Below are positions 34,668-41,823 of a stretch of 64,000 bases of DNA, piece by piece (the first letter of the stretch is position 1; every line of letters starts with the position of its first letter). A program made the position numbers and the translations under genes. This DNA comes from DASUPK01 sp963736305 (GTDB lineage Bacteria > Actinomycetota > Thermoleophilia > Solirubrobacterales > 70-9): positions 868,001-932,000 of the forward strand of contig CAVTOD010000005.1 in assembly GCA_963736305.1 (NCBI GenBank). The letters are read 5' to 3'. The notes beneath the pieces were generated by a model. It made no database searches and was not told the DNA's origin. It saw only the letters and a program-made list of their open reading frames with translations.

Positions 34668-36293
34668 ATGGACGTGCACGCATTTGAGGACTCGCGGCCC
34701 GATCTGGAATCGCTCGACGGCTCACAGCGACTCGGTCGCAGAAGCTTCCTGATCGGAGCGCTCGCCACTGGAGCCGTGGCGTCGGCGCCCGTCAACTATG
34801 CGGCAGCGGCACGCAAGCGTCGCATTCCGGCGGCGAAGCACGCCAAATTCGATCTGGGCATCGCCTCGGGCTTCCCCCGCCCGCGCGGCATCGAGCTCTG
34901 GACCCGGCTCGGCGAGATCAACCGCACCTCCAAGCTGCACGTCGTCGTTGCGAAGGACCCGCACTTCAAGAACGTGGTCGAGGAGAAGCTCGTCACCGCG
35001 CGCGGCGATCGCGACTTCACGGCCCGGACGTTCGTCAAGGGCCTGAAGCCGGACCATCAGTACTTCTATCGCTTCGTCACCAAGGAGTCGAAGTCACCGA
35101 TCGGCCGGTTCAAGACCGCGCCGCCACTCGACTCCAACAAGCCGATCAGGATCGCGTTCTATTCCTGCCAGCACTACGAGGAAGGCTTCTACAACGCCCA
35201 GCACGCCATCGCCAACGAGCCGGACCTCGACCTCGTGCTGTGCCTCGGCGACTACATCTACGAGTACTCCGACAACCGGGGCGTGCGCCTCGACCGCACC
35301 GGCAACAACCACGACGGGGACACGCAGCTGCTCGGCGAGTACTGGGAGAAGTACCGGCTCTACAAGTCCGACAGGGATCTCCAGGCGATGCACGCCGCCC
35401 ACCCGTTCCTGTCGGTCTGGGACGACCACGAGGTGGAGGACAACTACGCCGATGGCAACCCGAGCTCCCATCAGACCGATCCAAGCACCACGCAGCTCAA
35501 GGACTATCCGCGGAGGGTCCCCTTCGCCCAGCGAGAGGCCAACGGCCACCAGGCGTTCTTCAATTACATGCCTCGCGCCCGCTTCAAGGGCGACCGCGAC
35601 CGCATCTTCGAGGAGTATCGACTCGGCAAGCTCGTCGACATCCTGCTCACCGACGAGCGCCAGTACCGCGATCAGCAGCCGTGCAGCGACGCGCAGCTCC
35701 AGGCCTGCCCCGACGCCGACTCACCGCGCACGATGCTCGGCGCCCGTCAACTGGATTGGTTCAAGGGTCGGTTGGTCGGCGCGCCGACCACCTGGAAGGT
35801 GTGGGCGACCGAGCTGATGGTGATGGCGACCCGGCTCGCTCCCGGAGTGCCCGCGCAGGTGGACGCATGGGACGGCTACGGTTATGAGCGGAAGCAGATC
35901 CTCGACCACATCCTCGACAACAACGTCCAGAACGTGGTGGCGATCACCGGCGACATCCACACCTTCTTCGCCGGGACCGCATACACGACTGGGGATCAGG
36001 CGACCGGGCGGGCGGCCCTACCGGAGTTCGTCGGTGGTTCCGCGACGTCCTCCGGGCTGCCGGAGGCGACGGGCCTCCCGCCGAGCACCCTGGCCGGGCT
36101 GGCGGCGGTGAACCCCCACATTCAGTTCTACGACTTCGTCAAGAAGGGCTACGGCGTGATCGAGCTGGGCCCAACCGAGTCTGTCTGCGAGCTGAAGGCG
36201 GTGGACGCGCTGCGCCAGGGGGTCGGCACTCCGACCACCATCGCCAAGTTCCGTGTGCCGCTCGGCGCTCGCGCGCCGCAGCAGCTTTCGTGA
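34668..36293 (+). CDS. phoD: Alkaline phosphatase D (PhoD), Tat-exported
   Basis: A 541-residue secreted phosphodiesterase/phosphatase. RRSFLIGALATGAVASAPVN is a twin-arginine signal. FDLGIASGFPRPRGIELWTR starts the PhoD N-terminal beta domain. FYSCQHYEEGFYNAQHAIAN, LVLCLGDYIYEYSD, SVWDDHEVEDNYADGNP and VAITGDIHTFFAG are the metal-binding blocks of the Ca/Fe-dependent catalytic domain. ATG 34668 is chosen because GAGGAGGAG precedes it. No Pho box is recognisable in the 160-bp upstream gap. Confidence 0.92.
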   Translation: MDVHAFEDSRPDLESLDGSQRLGRRSFLIGALATGAVASAPVNYAAAARKRRIPAAKHAKFDLGIASGFPRPRGIELWTRLGEINRTSKLHVVVAKDPHFKNVVEEKLVTARGDRDFTARTFVKGLKPDHQYFYRFVTKESKSPIGRFKTAPPLDSNKPIRIAFYSCQHYEEGFYNAQHAIANEPDLDLVLCLGDYIYEYSDNRGVRLDRTGNNHDGDTQLLGEYWEKYRLYKSDRDLQAMHAAHPFLSVWDDHEVEDNYADGNPSSHQTDPSTTQLKDYPRRVPFAQREANGHQAFFNYMPRARFKGDRDRIFEEYRLGKLVDILLTDERQYRDQQPCSDAQLQACPDADSPRTMLGARQLDWFKGRLVGAPTTWKVWATELMVMATRLAPGVPAQVDAWDGYGYERKQILDHILDNNVQNVVAITGDIHTFFAGTAYTTGDQATGRAALPEFVGGSATSSGLPEATGLPPSTLAGLAAVNPHIQFYDFVKKGYGVIELGPTESVCELKAVDALRQGVGTPTTIAKFRVPLGARAPQQLS

Positions 36294-36361
36294 GGCCAGC
36301 GGCCACCGGATCACGGCACCTTTTCGCGTCATCTGATTAGATTCCGCGCGAGGAGGGATTG

Positions 36362-38302
36362 ATGGGAGCCAGGAGGGCAAGACACCGCCGCGGGACCATG
36401 ATCGCCGCGATCGCAATCGCGGCGGTCGCAATCCTCGTCCCCGCGCTGGCATTGGCGCACATCGAGCGGGCCTCCTATTGGCCGGACCCATCCGCCGACA
36501 CCTCGGTGAAGCCCGCTGCGGGAGGTTCGGTGCCCGCGGTGCGCAAGATCTTCAGCGCGCTCAAGAAGAAGAACCCCGGCAAGACCCGGGTCGTCTGCGC
36601 GCAGGTGCCGAGCAAGAAGCTGCGGAAGCACGGCAGCATCAAGGCCCTCTCGAAGAACAAGTCGATCAAGGCCCTGAACAAGGACCTCAAGAAGGCGCGG
36701 AAGAAGGGGTACAAGCTTCGCGAGTCCCAGCCGGCCATCAAACTCAGCAAGAAGAAGGCCAAGCGCCTCCGGAAGTTCAACGTCAAGCTGCTCCGGCGCT
36801 GTCGCTACAGCAACATCCAGGACGCGGTCACGGCCTCGCACAACAACGACCGCATCGAGATCCTTCCCGGCCTCTACACCGAGCCCAAGTCTCGCGCCCG
36901 GCCGACGAACGATCCGGCCTGCGCGAACCTGAAGATCCTCAACGACAAGGCCAATTCGGGCGCCGTCTCCTACGCCTACCAGGTCAAGTGCCCGAACGAC
37001 CAGAACCTGATCGCGGTGATCGGGCGAGCCCTGACGAACGCCCCGGTGCCGCAGCCGCCGCGGGTCGACCGCCACATCATTCCCGACGCCGGACCGTGCA
37101 TCCGCTGCAACCTGCAGATCCAGGGAACGGGAGCCTCGCCCGACGACGTCACGATCGACGCCGGCGACCCGAAGTCCGGCGACTCGACGCCGCTGGGGTC
37201 CGTGAAGGACGTCGGCATCCGGGCCGACCGGGCCGACGGCTTCGTTCTCGACAACGTCAAGGTTCGTCACGCGAAGGAGCACGACGTCTACGTGATCGAG
37301 ACCGACGGCTCGCATCTCGACCGGCTGAAGATGCCCTACGCCGGTGAGTACGGCCTGCTGACCTTCGTCGCCGACCACTCGCTGGTCGAGAACTGCGACG
37401 CATGGGGCGCAGGCGACGCAGGGCTCTACCCGGGCGCCAGCGCCGATCTCGGCGAGGCGGTGGCGCCGAGCGAACGGCGCTACGGCACCGAGATCCGGAA
37501 CTGCGACACGCACCACAACCTGCTCGGGTACTCCGGAACCGACGGCAACTCCGTCTGGGTCCACGACGTCAAGTTCTACGACAACGCGATGGGCTTCTCG
37601 ACCGACGTGTTCACTGCCGCCGGGCATCCGGGCTTCCCGCAGGACTCCGACCTGCTGGAGAACAACGACTTCTACTCGAACAACTTCAACCCGTATCTGC
37701 CTCTCTGCCAGGGCAGCCAGAAGCCCGGTCCGAATGGGCCGAGCCAGGGTTGCTCCGACGTCACCCCGACCGAGCCGATCCCGGTCGGAACCGGCATGTG
37801 GATCGCGGGCGGCAACGCCAACGTCATCCGCAACAACCGCTTCTGGGACAACTGGCGCCGCGGCGCGATGCTCTTCGCGGTCCCCGACGCATTCGTCTGC
37901 CCGACCGACTCCCAGAACCAGATTCCGGGCTGCGATCCGACGAAGACCGCCACTTCGTATCGCAACCAGTTCTACGGCAACAAGATGGGCCAGGCGCCCG
38001 ATGGGAGCTCGCAGCCCAACGGCGTGGACTTCTGGTGGGATCAGGGCGGCGTCACGACCGACCCCAGCAACAGCGGCAACTGCTGGCACGACAACACCGG
38101 CAAGGACGGCACGGCGGCGAGCCTCACGGGCGATCCCTCGCCGTCCGGCGTCGCACCAGACAACCTCCCCTCGGACTGCAGCAACAGCCCACTCGTCGGG
38201 CCCCCGATCACGACCCCGAAGGTCACCGAGCTGCTGGCCTGCAGCGGCGACCTGCCCGGCAGTCCCAGCTGCCCCTGGTTCACCACCCCGCCGAAGCCAT
38301 AG
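36362..38302 (+). CDS. Secreted right-handed parallel beta-helix protein
   Basis: 646 residues. A signal helix (MIAAIAIAAVAILVPALALA) is followed by a Lys-rich region (residues about 60-140, repeated KKK/KAL motifs) and then a Cys-containing segment, SNIQDAVTASHNNDRIEILP, which starts a pectate-lyase-like beta-helix. Coils are visible as repeated N/D-rich turns: VRHAKEHDVYVIETDGSHLD, SLVENCDAWGAGDAGLYPG, EIRNCDTHHNLLGYSGTDGN and NVIRNNRFWDNWRRGAMLF. Such proteins bind or cleave polysaccharides. No lyase catalytic residues can be assigned by eye. ATG 36362 follows GAGGAGG. Confidence 0.72.
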   Translation: MGARRARHRRGTMIAAIAIAAVAILVPALALAHIERASYWPDPSADTSVKPAAGGSVPAVRKIFSALKKKNPGKTRVVCAQVPSKKLRKHGSIKALSKNKSIKALNKDLKKARKKGYKLRESQPAIKLSKKKAKRLRKFNVKLLRRCRYSNIQDAVTASHNNDRIEILPGLYTEPKSRARPTNDPACANLKILNDKANSGAVSYAYQVKCPNDQNLIAVIGRALTNAPVPQPPRVDRHIIPDAGPCIRCNLQIQGTGASPDDVTIDAGDPKSGDSTPLGSVKDVGIRADRADGFVLDNVKVRHAKEHDVYVIETDGSHLDRLKMPYAGEYGLLTFVADHSLVENCDAWGAGDAGLYPGASADLGEAVAPSERRYGTEIRNCDTHHNLLGYSGTDGNSVWVHDVKFYDNAMGFSTDVFTAAGHPGFPQDSDLLENNDFYSNNFNPYLPLCQGSQKPGPNGPSQGCSDVTPTEPIPVGTGMWIAGGNANVIRNNRFWDNWRRGAMLFAVPDAFVCPTDSQNQIPGCDPTKTATSYRNQFYGNKMGQAPDGSSQPNGVDFWWDQGGVTTDPSNSGNCWHDNTGKDGTAASLTGDPSPSGVAPDNLPSDCSNSPLVGPPITTPKVTELLACSGDLPGSPSCPWFTTPPKP

Positions 38303-38340
38303 CGCGGCGCGGCCTCACGCGTCACCGCCGCGCGCTCGCG

Positions 38341-38820
38341 GTGCTCTCCATGCTCGCCGTCAGCGCGCTCGTCGCAGGGTGCGGAGGGGGTTCCGGGACG
38401 CAGCCCCAGATCGACGTCGGGCCCAACGTCGGGGAGCCGATCAACCTGGCGGACTGCAACGACTGGAACCAGGCGAACACCGAGCAGCGCCTCGGCACCA
38501 TTCACGAGCTCAAGGGATTCGCCGGCGGCCCGGTGGTCGGCAACAACGCGTCATCTCCATCGGGAACCGGCGCCGTGCTCGACGACAAGAAGGCCTACGA
38601 GCTGTTCAACAGCTATTGCAAGGAGTCGTTTGCCCGCGGCTTCAAGCTCTACAAGCTCTACGGGCGCGCGGCGGCGTTCGCCGGCCAGCCCAGCAGTAGT
38701 CCGCCCATTGATCTATCGGTCGCTATTCTTTGGGCGTACCTCGGGCCTGGGGCCGGGGGTTTTTTTCTGTCCGGCCGCGCAGCTCTGGCGAATGCCGGCA
38801 ATCACCAACTAGTGAAGTAG
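38341..38820 (+). CDS. Small lipoprotein; 3' end uncertain
   Basis: From GTG 38341 the frame encodes VLSMLAVSALVAGCGGGSGT, a lipobox with Cys at residue 14, then a domain of about 100 residues with LADCNDWNQANTEQRLGTIH and AYELFNSYCKESFARGFKLY (two Cys that may pair). The frame runs on through the T7 terminator at 38739-38766 to TAG 38818-38820. The last 40 residues are therefore doubtful, and the real protein may end near 38699, where another frame has TAG. It lies 38 bp after the beta-helix gene. Function unknown. Confidence 0.55.
   Translation: MLSMLAVSALVAGCGGGSGTQPQIDVGPNVGEPINLADCNDWNQANTEQRLGTIHELKGFAGGPVVGNNASSPSGTGAVLDDKKAYELFNSYCKESFARGFKLYKLYGRAAAFAGQPSSSPPIDLSVAILWAYLGPGAGGFFLSGRAALANAGNHQLVK
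38739..38766 (+). terminator. Rho-independent terminator upstream of rpmG
   Basis: CCTCGGGCC (38739-38747) pairs with GGCCGGGGG (38751-38759; one mismatch and one wobble) around TGG, followed by seven T. It should end transcription of the beta-helix/lipoprotein unit before rpmG, although an open frame crosses it. Confidence 0.65.
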
Positions 38821-38826
38821 AGAGAC

Positions 38827-38988
38827 ATGGCCTCTGACGTTCGAATCGGCGTAACGCTCGCCTGTGAGGAGTGCAAGCGCCGCAACTACGAGACGAACAA
38901 GTCCCGGCGGAACACGCCGGACCGGATCGAGATCCGGAAGTTCTGTCGTTGGTGCGGGCGGCACACCTCGCACAAGGAGACCCGCTAG
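38827..38988 (+). CDS. rpmG: 50S ribosomal protein L33, zinc-binding form
   Basis: A 53-residue gene. SDVRIGVTLACEECKRRNYE and IRKFCRWCGRHTSHKETR give the four cysteines (CEEC and CRWC) of the zinc-ribbon L33. GAGAG lies just before the ATG. It is followed exactly by the 163-nt structured element and then secE, the usual rpmG-secE-nusG order. Confidence 0.93.
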   Translation: MASDVRIGVTLACEECKRRNYETNKSRRNTPDRIEIRKFCRWCGRHTSHKETR

Positions 38989-38992
38989 GGCG

Positions 38993-39155
38993 GATGACCG
39001 GTCTCCCGACCATGCACACCTGGCTGACGCGTGTGGCCGCCGCATCTCGGCGTCCTCGGGCTTGCCCTTGCCACCAGCAAGGGCTGCGCCCTGCGTCCCC
39101 CGATCTGCTTGGCCACACGCGCCCCCAGGCGCACATGGCCAGGAGTCCGGTCATC
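38993..39155 (+). ncRNA. Structured intergenic element, copy A (rpmG-secE)
   Basis: A 163-nt inverted structure filling the gap between rpmG and secE. Outer arms GATGACCGG / CCGGTCATC, extended by CTC/GAG after one mismatch. A second partial stem (39010-39023 with 39125-39138) leads to a perfect 10-bp stem GCGTGTGGCC (39029-39038) / GGCCACACGC (39111-39120). The core has CGCATCTC, CGTCCTCGGGCT, an 8-bp apical hairpin (GCCCTTGC / GCAAGGGC, loop CACCA, 39064-39084) and CGCCCTGCGTCC..CGATCTGCT. The same core is at 63359-63427 with changes that keep pairing. No known RNA family recognised. The secE ATG follows 4 nt later without a Shine-Dalgarno sequence. Confidence 0.75.
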
Positions 39156-39159
39156 TGAG

Positions 39160-39783
39160 ATGGCGAAGACGAGGGCACAGCGGAAGGCGGAGCGCCGTCG
39201 CCGCCAGCAGCAGGAGCAGCGGGGCGACGTCGAGCGCGAGCAGGAGGAGCGCGCGCAGGAGGACACCCAGCGCGGTGTCTCCGGCGAGGTCGCCGAGGCC
39301 GAGGCGGTGCTTCGCACCGGCGCACAGACCGAGGACTATGGAGAGACCGTCGAGCCGCCGCGGGACACCGCCGCAGCCGGCTCGCCCGTCCCCGGCGTCA
39401 TGCCGGCCCCGGTTCGCCCGGAGCCGCCCGCTGAGCCCGAGGCCCCCGCGCCCTCCCGCGCGGACGTCGGCGCCCCCGCCGACGCCCCGAAAGCCGAGCC
39501 GAAGGAGAGCCGCCGCGACCGCCGCGAGCGCGAGAAGGAGGAGCGCCGCAAGGCTCGCACCAAGGAACTTCAGAAGGGCCAGGCCGAGAAGGCCGAGAAG
39601 CGTCGCGGCCCGGTTCTCGGTTTCCTGCTTTCCTGCTGGGCCGAGCTCAAGCGCGTGCAGTGGCCGGACCGGGACACCCTGGTTCAGGCCTCGGCCGTGA
39701 CATTCATCTTCGTGGCCGTGATGGCCGCATATCTGGGCGCCCTCGACGCCGCCTTCAACTGGTTCATCAAGCAGCTTCTCTAG
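39160..39783 (+). CDS. secE: Preprotein translocase subunit SecE with long charged N-terminal extension
   Basis: A 207-residue SecE; bacterial single-span forms are usually 60-90 residues. The last 65 residues are the real SecE: VLGFLLSCWAELKRVQWPDR then DTLVQASAVTFIFVAVMAAY, the conserved amphipathic helix and membrane span that clamp SecY. The first 140 or so residues are Arg/Glu/Ala/Pro-rich and low-complexity (AKTRAQRKAERRRRQQQEQR...), probably a disordered cytoplasmic tail. The ATG follows the hairpin element without a Shine-Dalgarno sequence. Confidence 0.9.
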   Translation: MAKTRAQRKAERRRRQQQEQRGDVEREQEERAQEDTQRGVSGEVAEAEAVLRTGAQTEDYGETVEPPRDTAAAGSPVPGVMPAPVRPEPPAEPEAPAPSRADVGAPADAPKAEPKESRRDRREREKEERRKARTKELQKGQAEKAEKRRGPVLGFLLSCWAELKRVQWPDRDTLVQASAVTFIFVAVMAAYLGALDAAFNWFIKQLL

Positions 39784-39804
39784 GCGGACCCAAGGAGACT
39801 GACG

Positions 39805-40326
39805 ATGTTTCGCTGGTACGTGATCAACACCTACTCCGGGCACGAGAACAAGGTCAAGCAGAACCTCGAGCACCGGGTCCACACGATGGGCCAGGAGCGA
39901 AACGTGCGCCAGGTCGTCGTCCCCACCGAGCAGATCTCGGAGATGAAGGACGGCCAGAAGATCCAGACCGAGAAGCGGACCATGCCCGGCTACGTGCTGG
40001 TCAACATGGAGATGACCGACGACGCCTGGGGCCTCGTCAAGAACACCCCCGGCGTCACCGGGTTCGTCGGATCGCGCAACAAGCCGATCCCGCTCTCCAA
40101 GGTGGAGGTCGACCGTCTCCTGCACCGCGAGACGGCCGAGCGCCCGCGCACCCGCGCGCAGTTCTCGATCGGCGAGTCCGTCAAGGTGATCTCCGGGCCG
40201 CTCGCCGACTTCTCCGGCGAGATCGCCGAGATCAACGACGACGCGGCCAAGCTCAAGGTCCTGGTCTCGATCTTCGGGCGCGAGACGCCCGTCGAGGTCA
40301 ACTACGACCAGGTCAAGAAGATCTAA
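39805..40326 (+). CDS. nusG: Transcription termination/antitermination factor NusG
   Basis: A 173-residue NusG. FRWYVINTYSGHENKVKQNL starts the NGN domain, GYVLVNMEMTDDAWGLVKNT and PGVTGFVG continue it, and FSIGESVKVISGPLADFSGE begins the KOW domain, ending RETPVEVNYDQVKKI. AAGGAGA lies 9 nt before the ATG. It couples RNA polymerase to the ribosome or Rho; part of the secE-nusG-rplKA unit. Confidence 0.96.
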   Translation: MFRWYVINTYSGHENKVKQNLEHRVHTMGQERNVRQVVVPTEQISEMKDGQKIQTEKRTMPGYVLVNMEMTDDAWGLVKNTPGVTGFVGSRNKPIPLSKVEVDRLLHRETAERPRTRAQFSIGESVKVISGPLADFSGEIAEINDDAAKLKVLVSIFGRETPVEVNYDQVKKI

Positions 40327-40337
40327 CTTCTCTATCC

Positions 40338-40766
40338 ATGGCCAAGAAGGTCCTCACCCAGATCAAGCTGCAGATCCCCGCCGGAGCGGCGAACCCCGCT
40401 CCTCCCGTCGGCCCTGCCCTGGGACAGCACGGCGTCAACATCATGGAGTTCTGCAAGGCCTTCAACGCGCAGACCCAGCAGGACACCGGCACGATCATCC
40501 CGGTCGAGATCACGGTCTACGAGGACCGCTCCTTCGACTTCATCACCAAGACCCCACCGGCCGCCATCCTGATCAAGGAGGCCGCCGGGCTCGACAAGGG
40601 CTCCGGTGAGCCGCACAGCGTGAAGGTCGGCTCGATCACCGTCGACCAGGCCCGCCAGATCGCCGAGCGCAAGATGCCCGACCTGAACGCCAACGACATC
40701 GACGCCGCCACGAAGATCATCGCCGGCACGGCCCGGTCGATGGGCGTCACGGTGGAGGGTCTCTGA
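40338..40766 (+). CDS. rplK: 50S ribosomal protein L11
   Basis: 142 residues. AKKVLTQIKLQIPAGAANPA, PPVGPALGQHGVNIMEFCKA, FDFITKTPPAAILIKEAAGL and the C-terminal RNA-binding domain, ending IIAGTARSMGVTVEGL, are typical of L11. It starts 11 bp after nusG, and rplA starts on the last base of its stop (TGATG). Confidence 0.97.
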   Translation: MAKKVLTQIKLQIPAGAANPAPPVGPALGQHGVNIMEFCKAFNAQTQQDTGTIIPVEITVYEDRSFDFITKTPPAAILIKEAAGLDKGSGEPHSVKVGSITVDQARQIAERKMPDLNANDIDAATKIIAGTARSMGVTVEGL

Positions 40767-41554
40767 TGGCTCGCGGCAAGCGCTACCGGGAGGCCTACGA
40801 GAAGATCGATCGGACGACGGCGTATCCGCCCGCCGAGGCGATCCGCCTGATCAAGGAGACGTCCGGCGCGAAGTTCGACGAGACCGTCGAGCTGCACATC
40901 CGGCTCGGCGTGAACGTGCGACACGCCGAGGAGCAGCTGCGCGGGACGCTGGCCCTCCCCAAGGGTCTCGGCAAGAACGTCACGATCGCCGTCTTCGCCG
41001 AGGGCGACGTCGCCCGCCAGGCCACCGAGGCCGGGGCCGACTTCGTCGGCTCCGACGACCTCGCCGAGCGGGTCGAGGGCGGCTGGACCGACTTCGACGT
41101 CGCGATCGCGCACCCGTCGCAGATGCCGAAGGTCGGCAAGCTCGGCCGCGTCCTGGGCCCCCAGGGCAAGATGCCGAACCCCAAGGTCGGGACAGTCACC
41201 GACGACATCGCCAAGGCGGTGGACGAGGCGAAGGCGGGAAAGATCGAGTACCGCACCGACCGGCAGGCGATCGTCCACCTGGCGATCGGCAAGACGAGCT
41301 TCTCCGAAGACGATCTGCTCGAGAACTACGCCGCGGTGATCGAGGAGATCATCCGCGCGAAGCCCGCCGCCGCCAAGGGCCGCTACATCCTCTCGGTCAC
41401 GGTCACCACGACGATGGGCCCGGGCATTCGCGTCGACTCTTCCCGAACCCGCCGCGGCGAGATCATGCAGGGCGCCGGCGGGGCTCCGAGCGACGCGGAC
41501 TCGGACGAAGCGACCGCACCCGCAGAGGCGGGCGCGGAAGCCACGCCTGCGTAG
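40766..41554 (+). CDS. rplA: 50S ribosomal protein L1 with C-terminal extension
   Basis: 262 residues. ARGKRYREAYEKIDRTTAYP, VELHIRLGVNVRHAEEQLRG, GRVLGPQGKMPNPKVGTVTD and AIGKTSFSEDDLLENY are the conserved L1 blocks. Bacterial L1 usually stops near residue 230; here about 30 more residues follow (from SSRTRRGEIMQGAGGAPSDA), acidic and Ala-rich. In many bacteria L1 binds its own mRNA. rplJ should come next but is displaced to 52491. Confidence 0.96.
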   Translation: MARGKRYREAYEKIDRTTAYPPAEAIRLIKETSGAKFDETVELHIRLGVNVRHAEEQLRGTLALPKGLGKNVTIAVFAEGDVARQATEAGADFVGSDDLAERVEGGWTDFDVAIAHPSQMPKVGKLGRVLGPQGKMPNPKVGTVTDDIAKAVDEAKAGKIEYRTDRQAIVHLAIGKTSFSEDDLLENYAAVIEEIIRAKPAAAKGRYILSVTVTTTMGPGIRVDSSRTRRGEIMQGAGGAPSDADSDEATAPAEAGAEATPA

Positions 41555-41823
41555 GCGCCGCCGCAACTGCCTGAGCGTCGCCCGGCCACGCCGGGCACTC
41601 GAAGATGCGTGCCAGTACTTACCACGTGGTCAAGTTGCCGCAAAGTACGGACAAAAAGTTCGGGAAAAGACCAATGCGACGGCCCAGCGATTTGGTCTAT
41701 GTTTGGTTCGACTCCGAACGCTGGACCTGAACAGCCGGTTGGCGGAGTCGTTTGACGGAAAGTCACGAGGCGACCGGAACGATGTGACGTCGACCTCTGC
41801 CGAAACATGGTATTGACGCGGCT
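41555..41823. other. Gene-free stretch with terminator-like hairpin after rplA
   Basis: 269 bp without a gene. GCCCGGC (41580-41586) / GCCGGGC (41590-41596) with a CAC loop forms a 7-bp hairpin 25 bp after the rplA stop, without a T run. The rest is noticeably more AT-rich than the genes and holds a possible -10 (TATGTT, near 41698) but no matching -35. It marks the join between the ribosomal operon and the inserted giant gene. Confidence 0.5.

Noticed and set aside
38708..38729. TTGATC and TATTCT as a promoter for rpmG
   Set aside because: The spacer is only 10 bp, far from the 16-18 bp needed.
38989..39159. Short open frames inside the rpmG-secE element
   Set aside because: No coding signature, and the same interval in rpsL-rpsG has different frames; conservation is at the level of base pairing.
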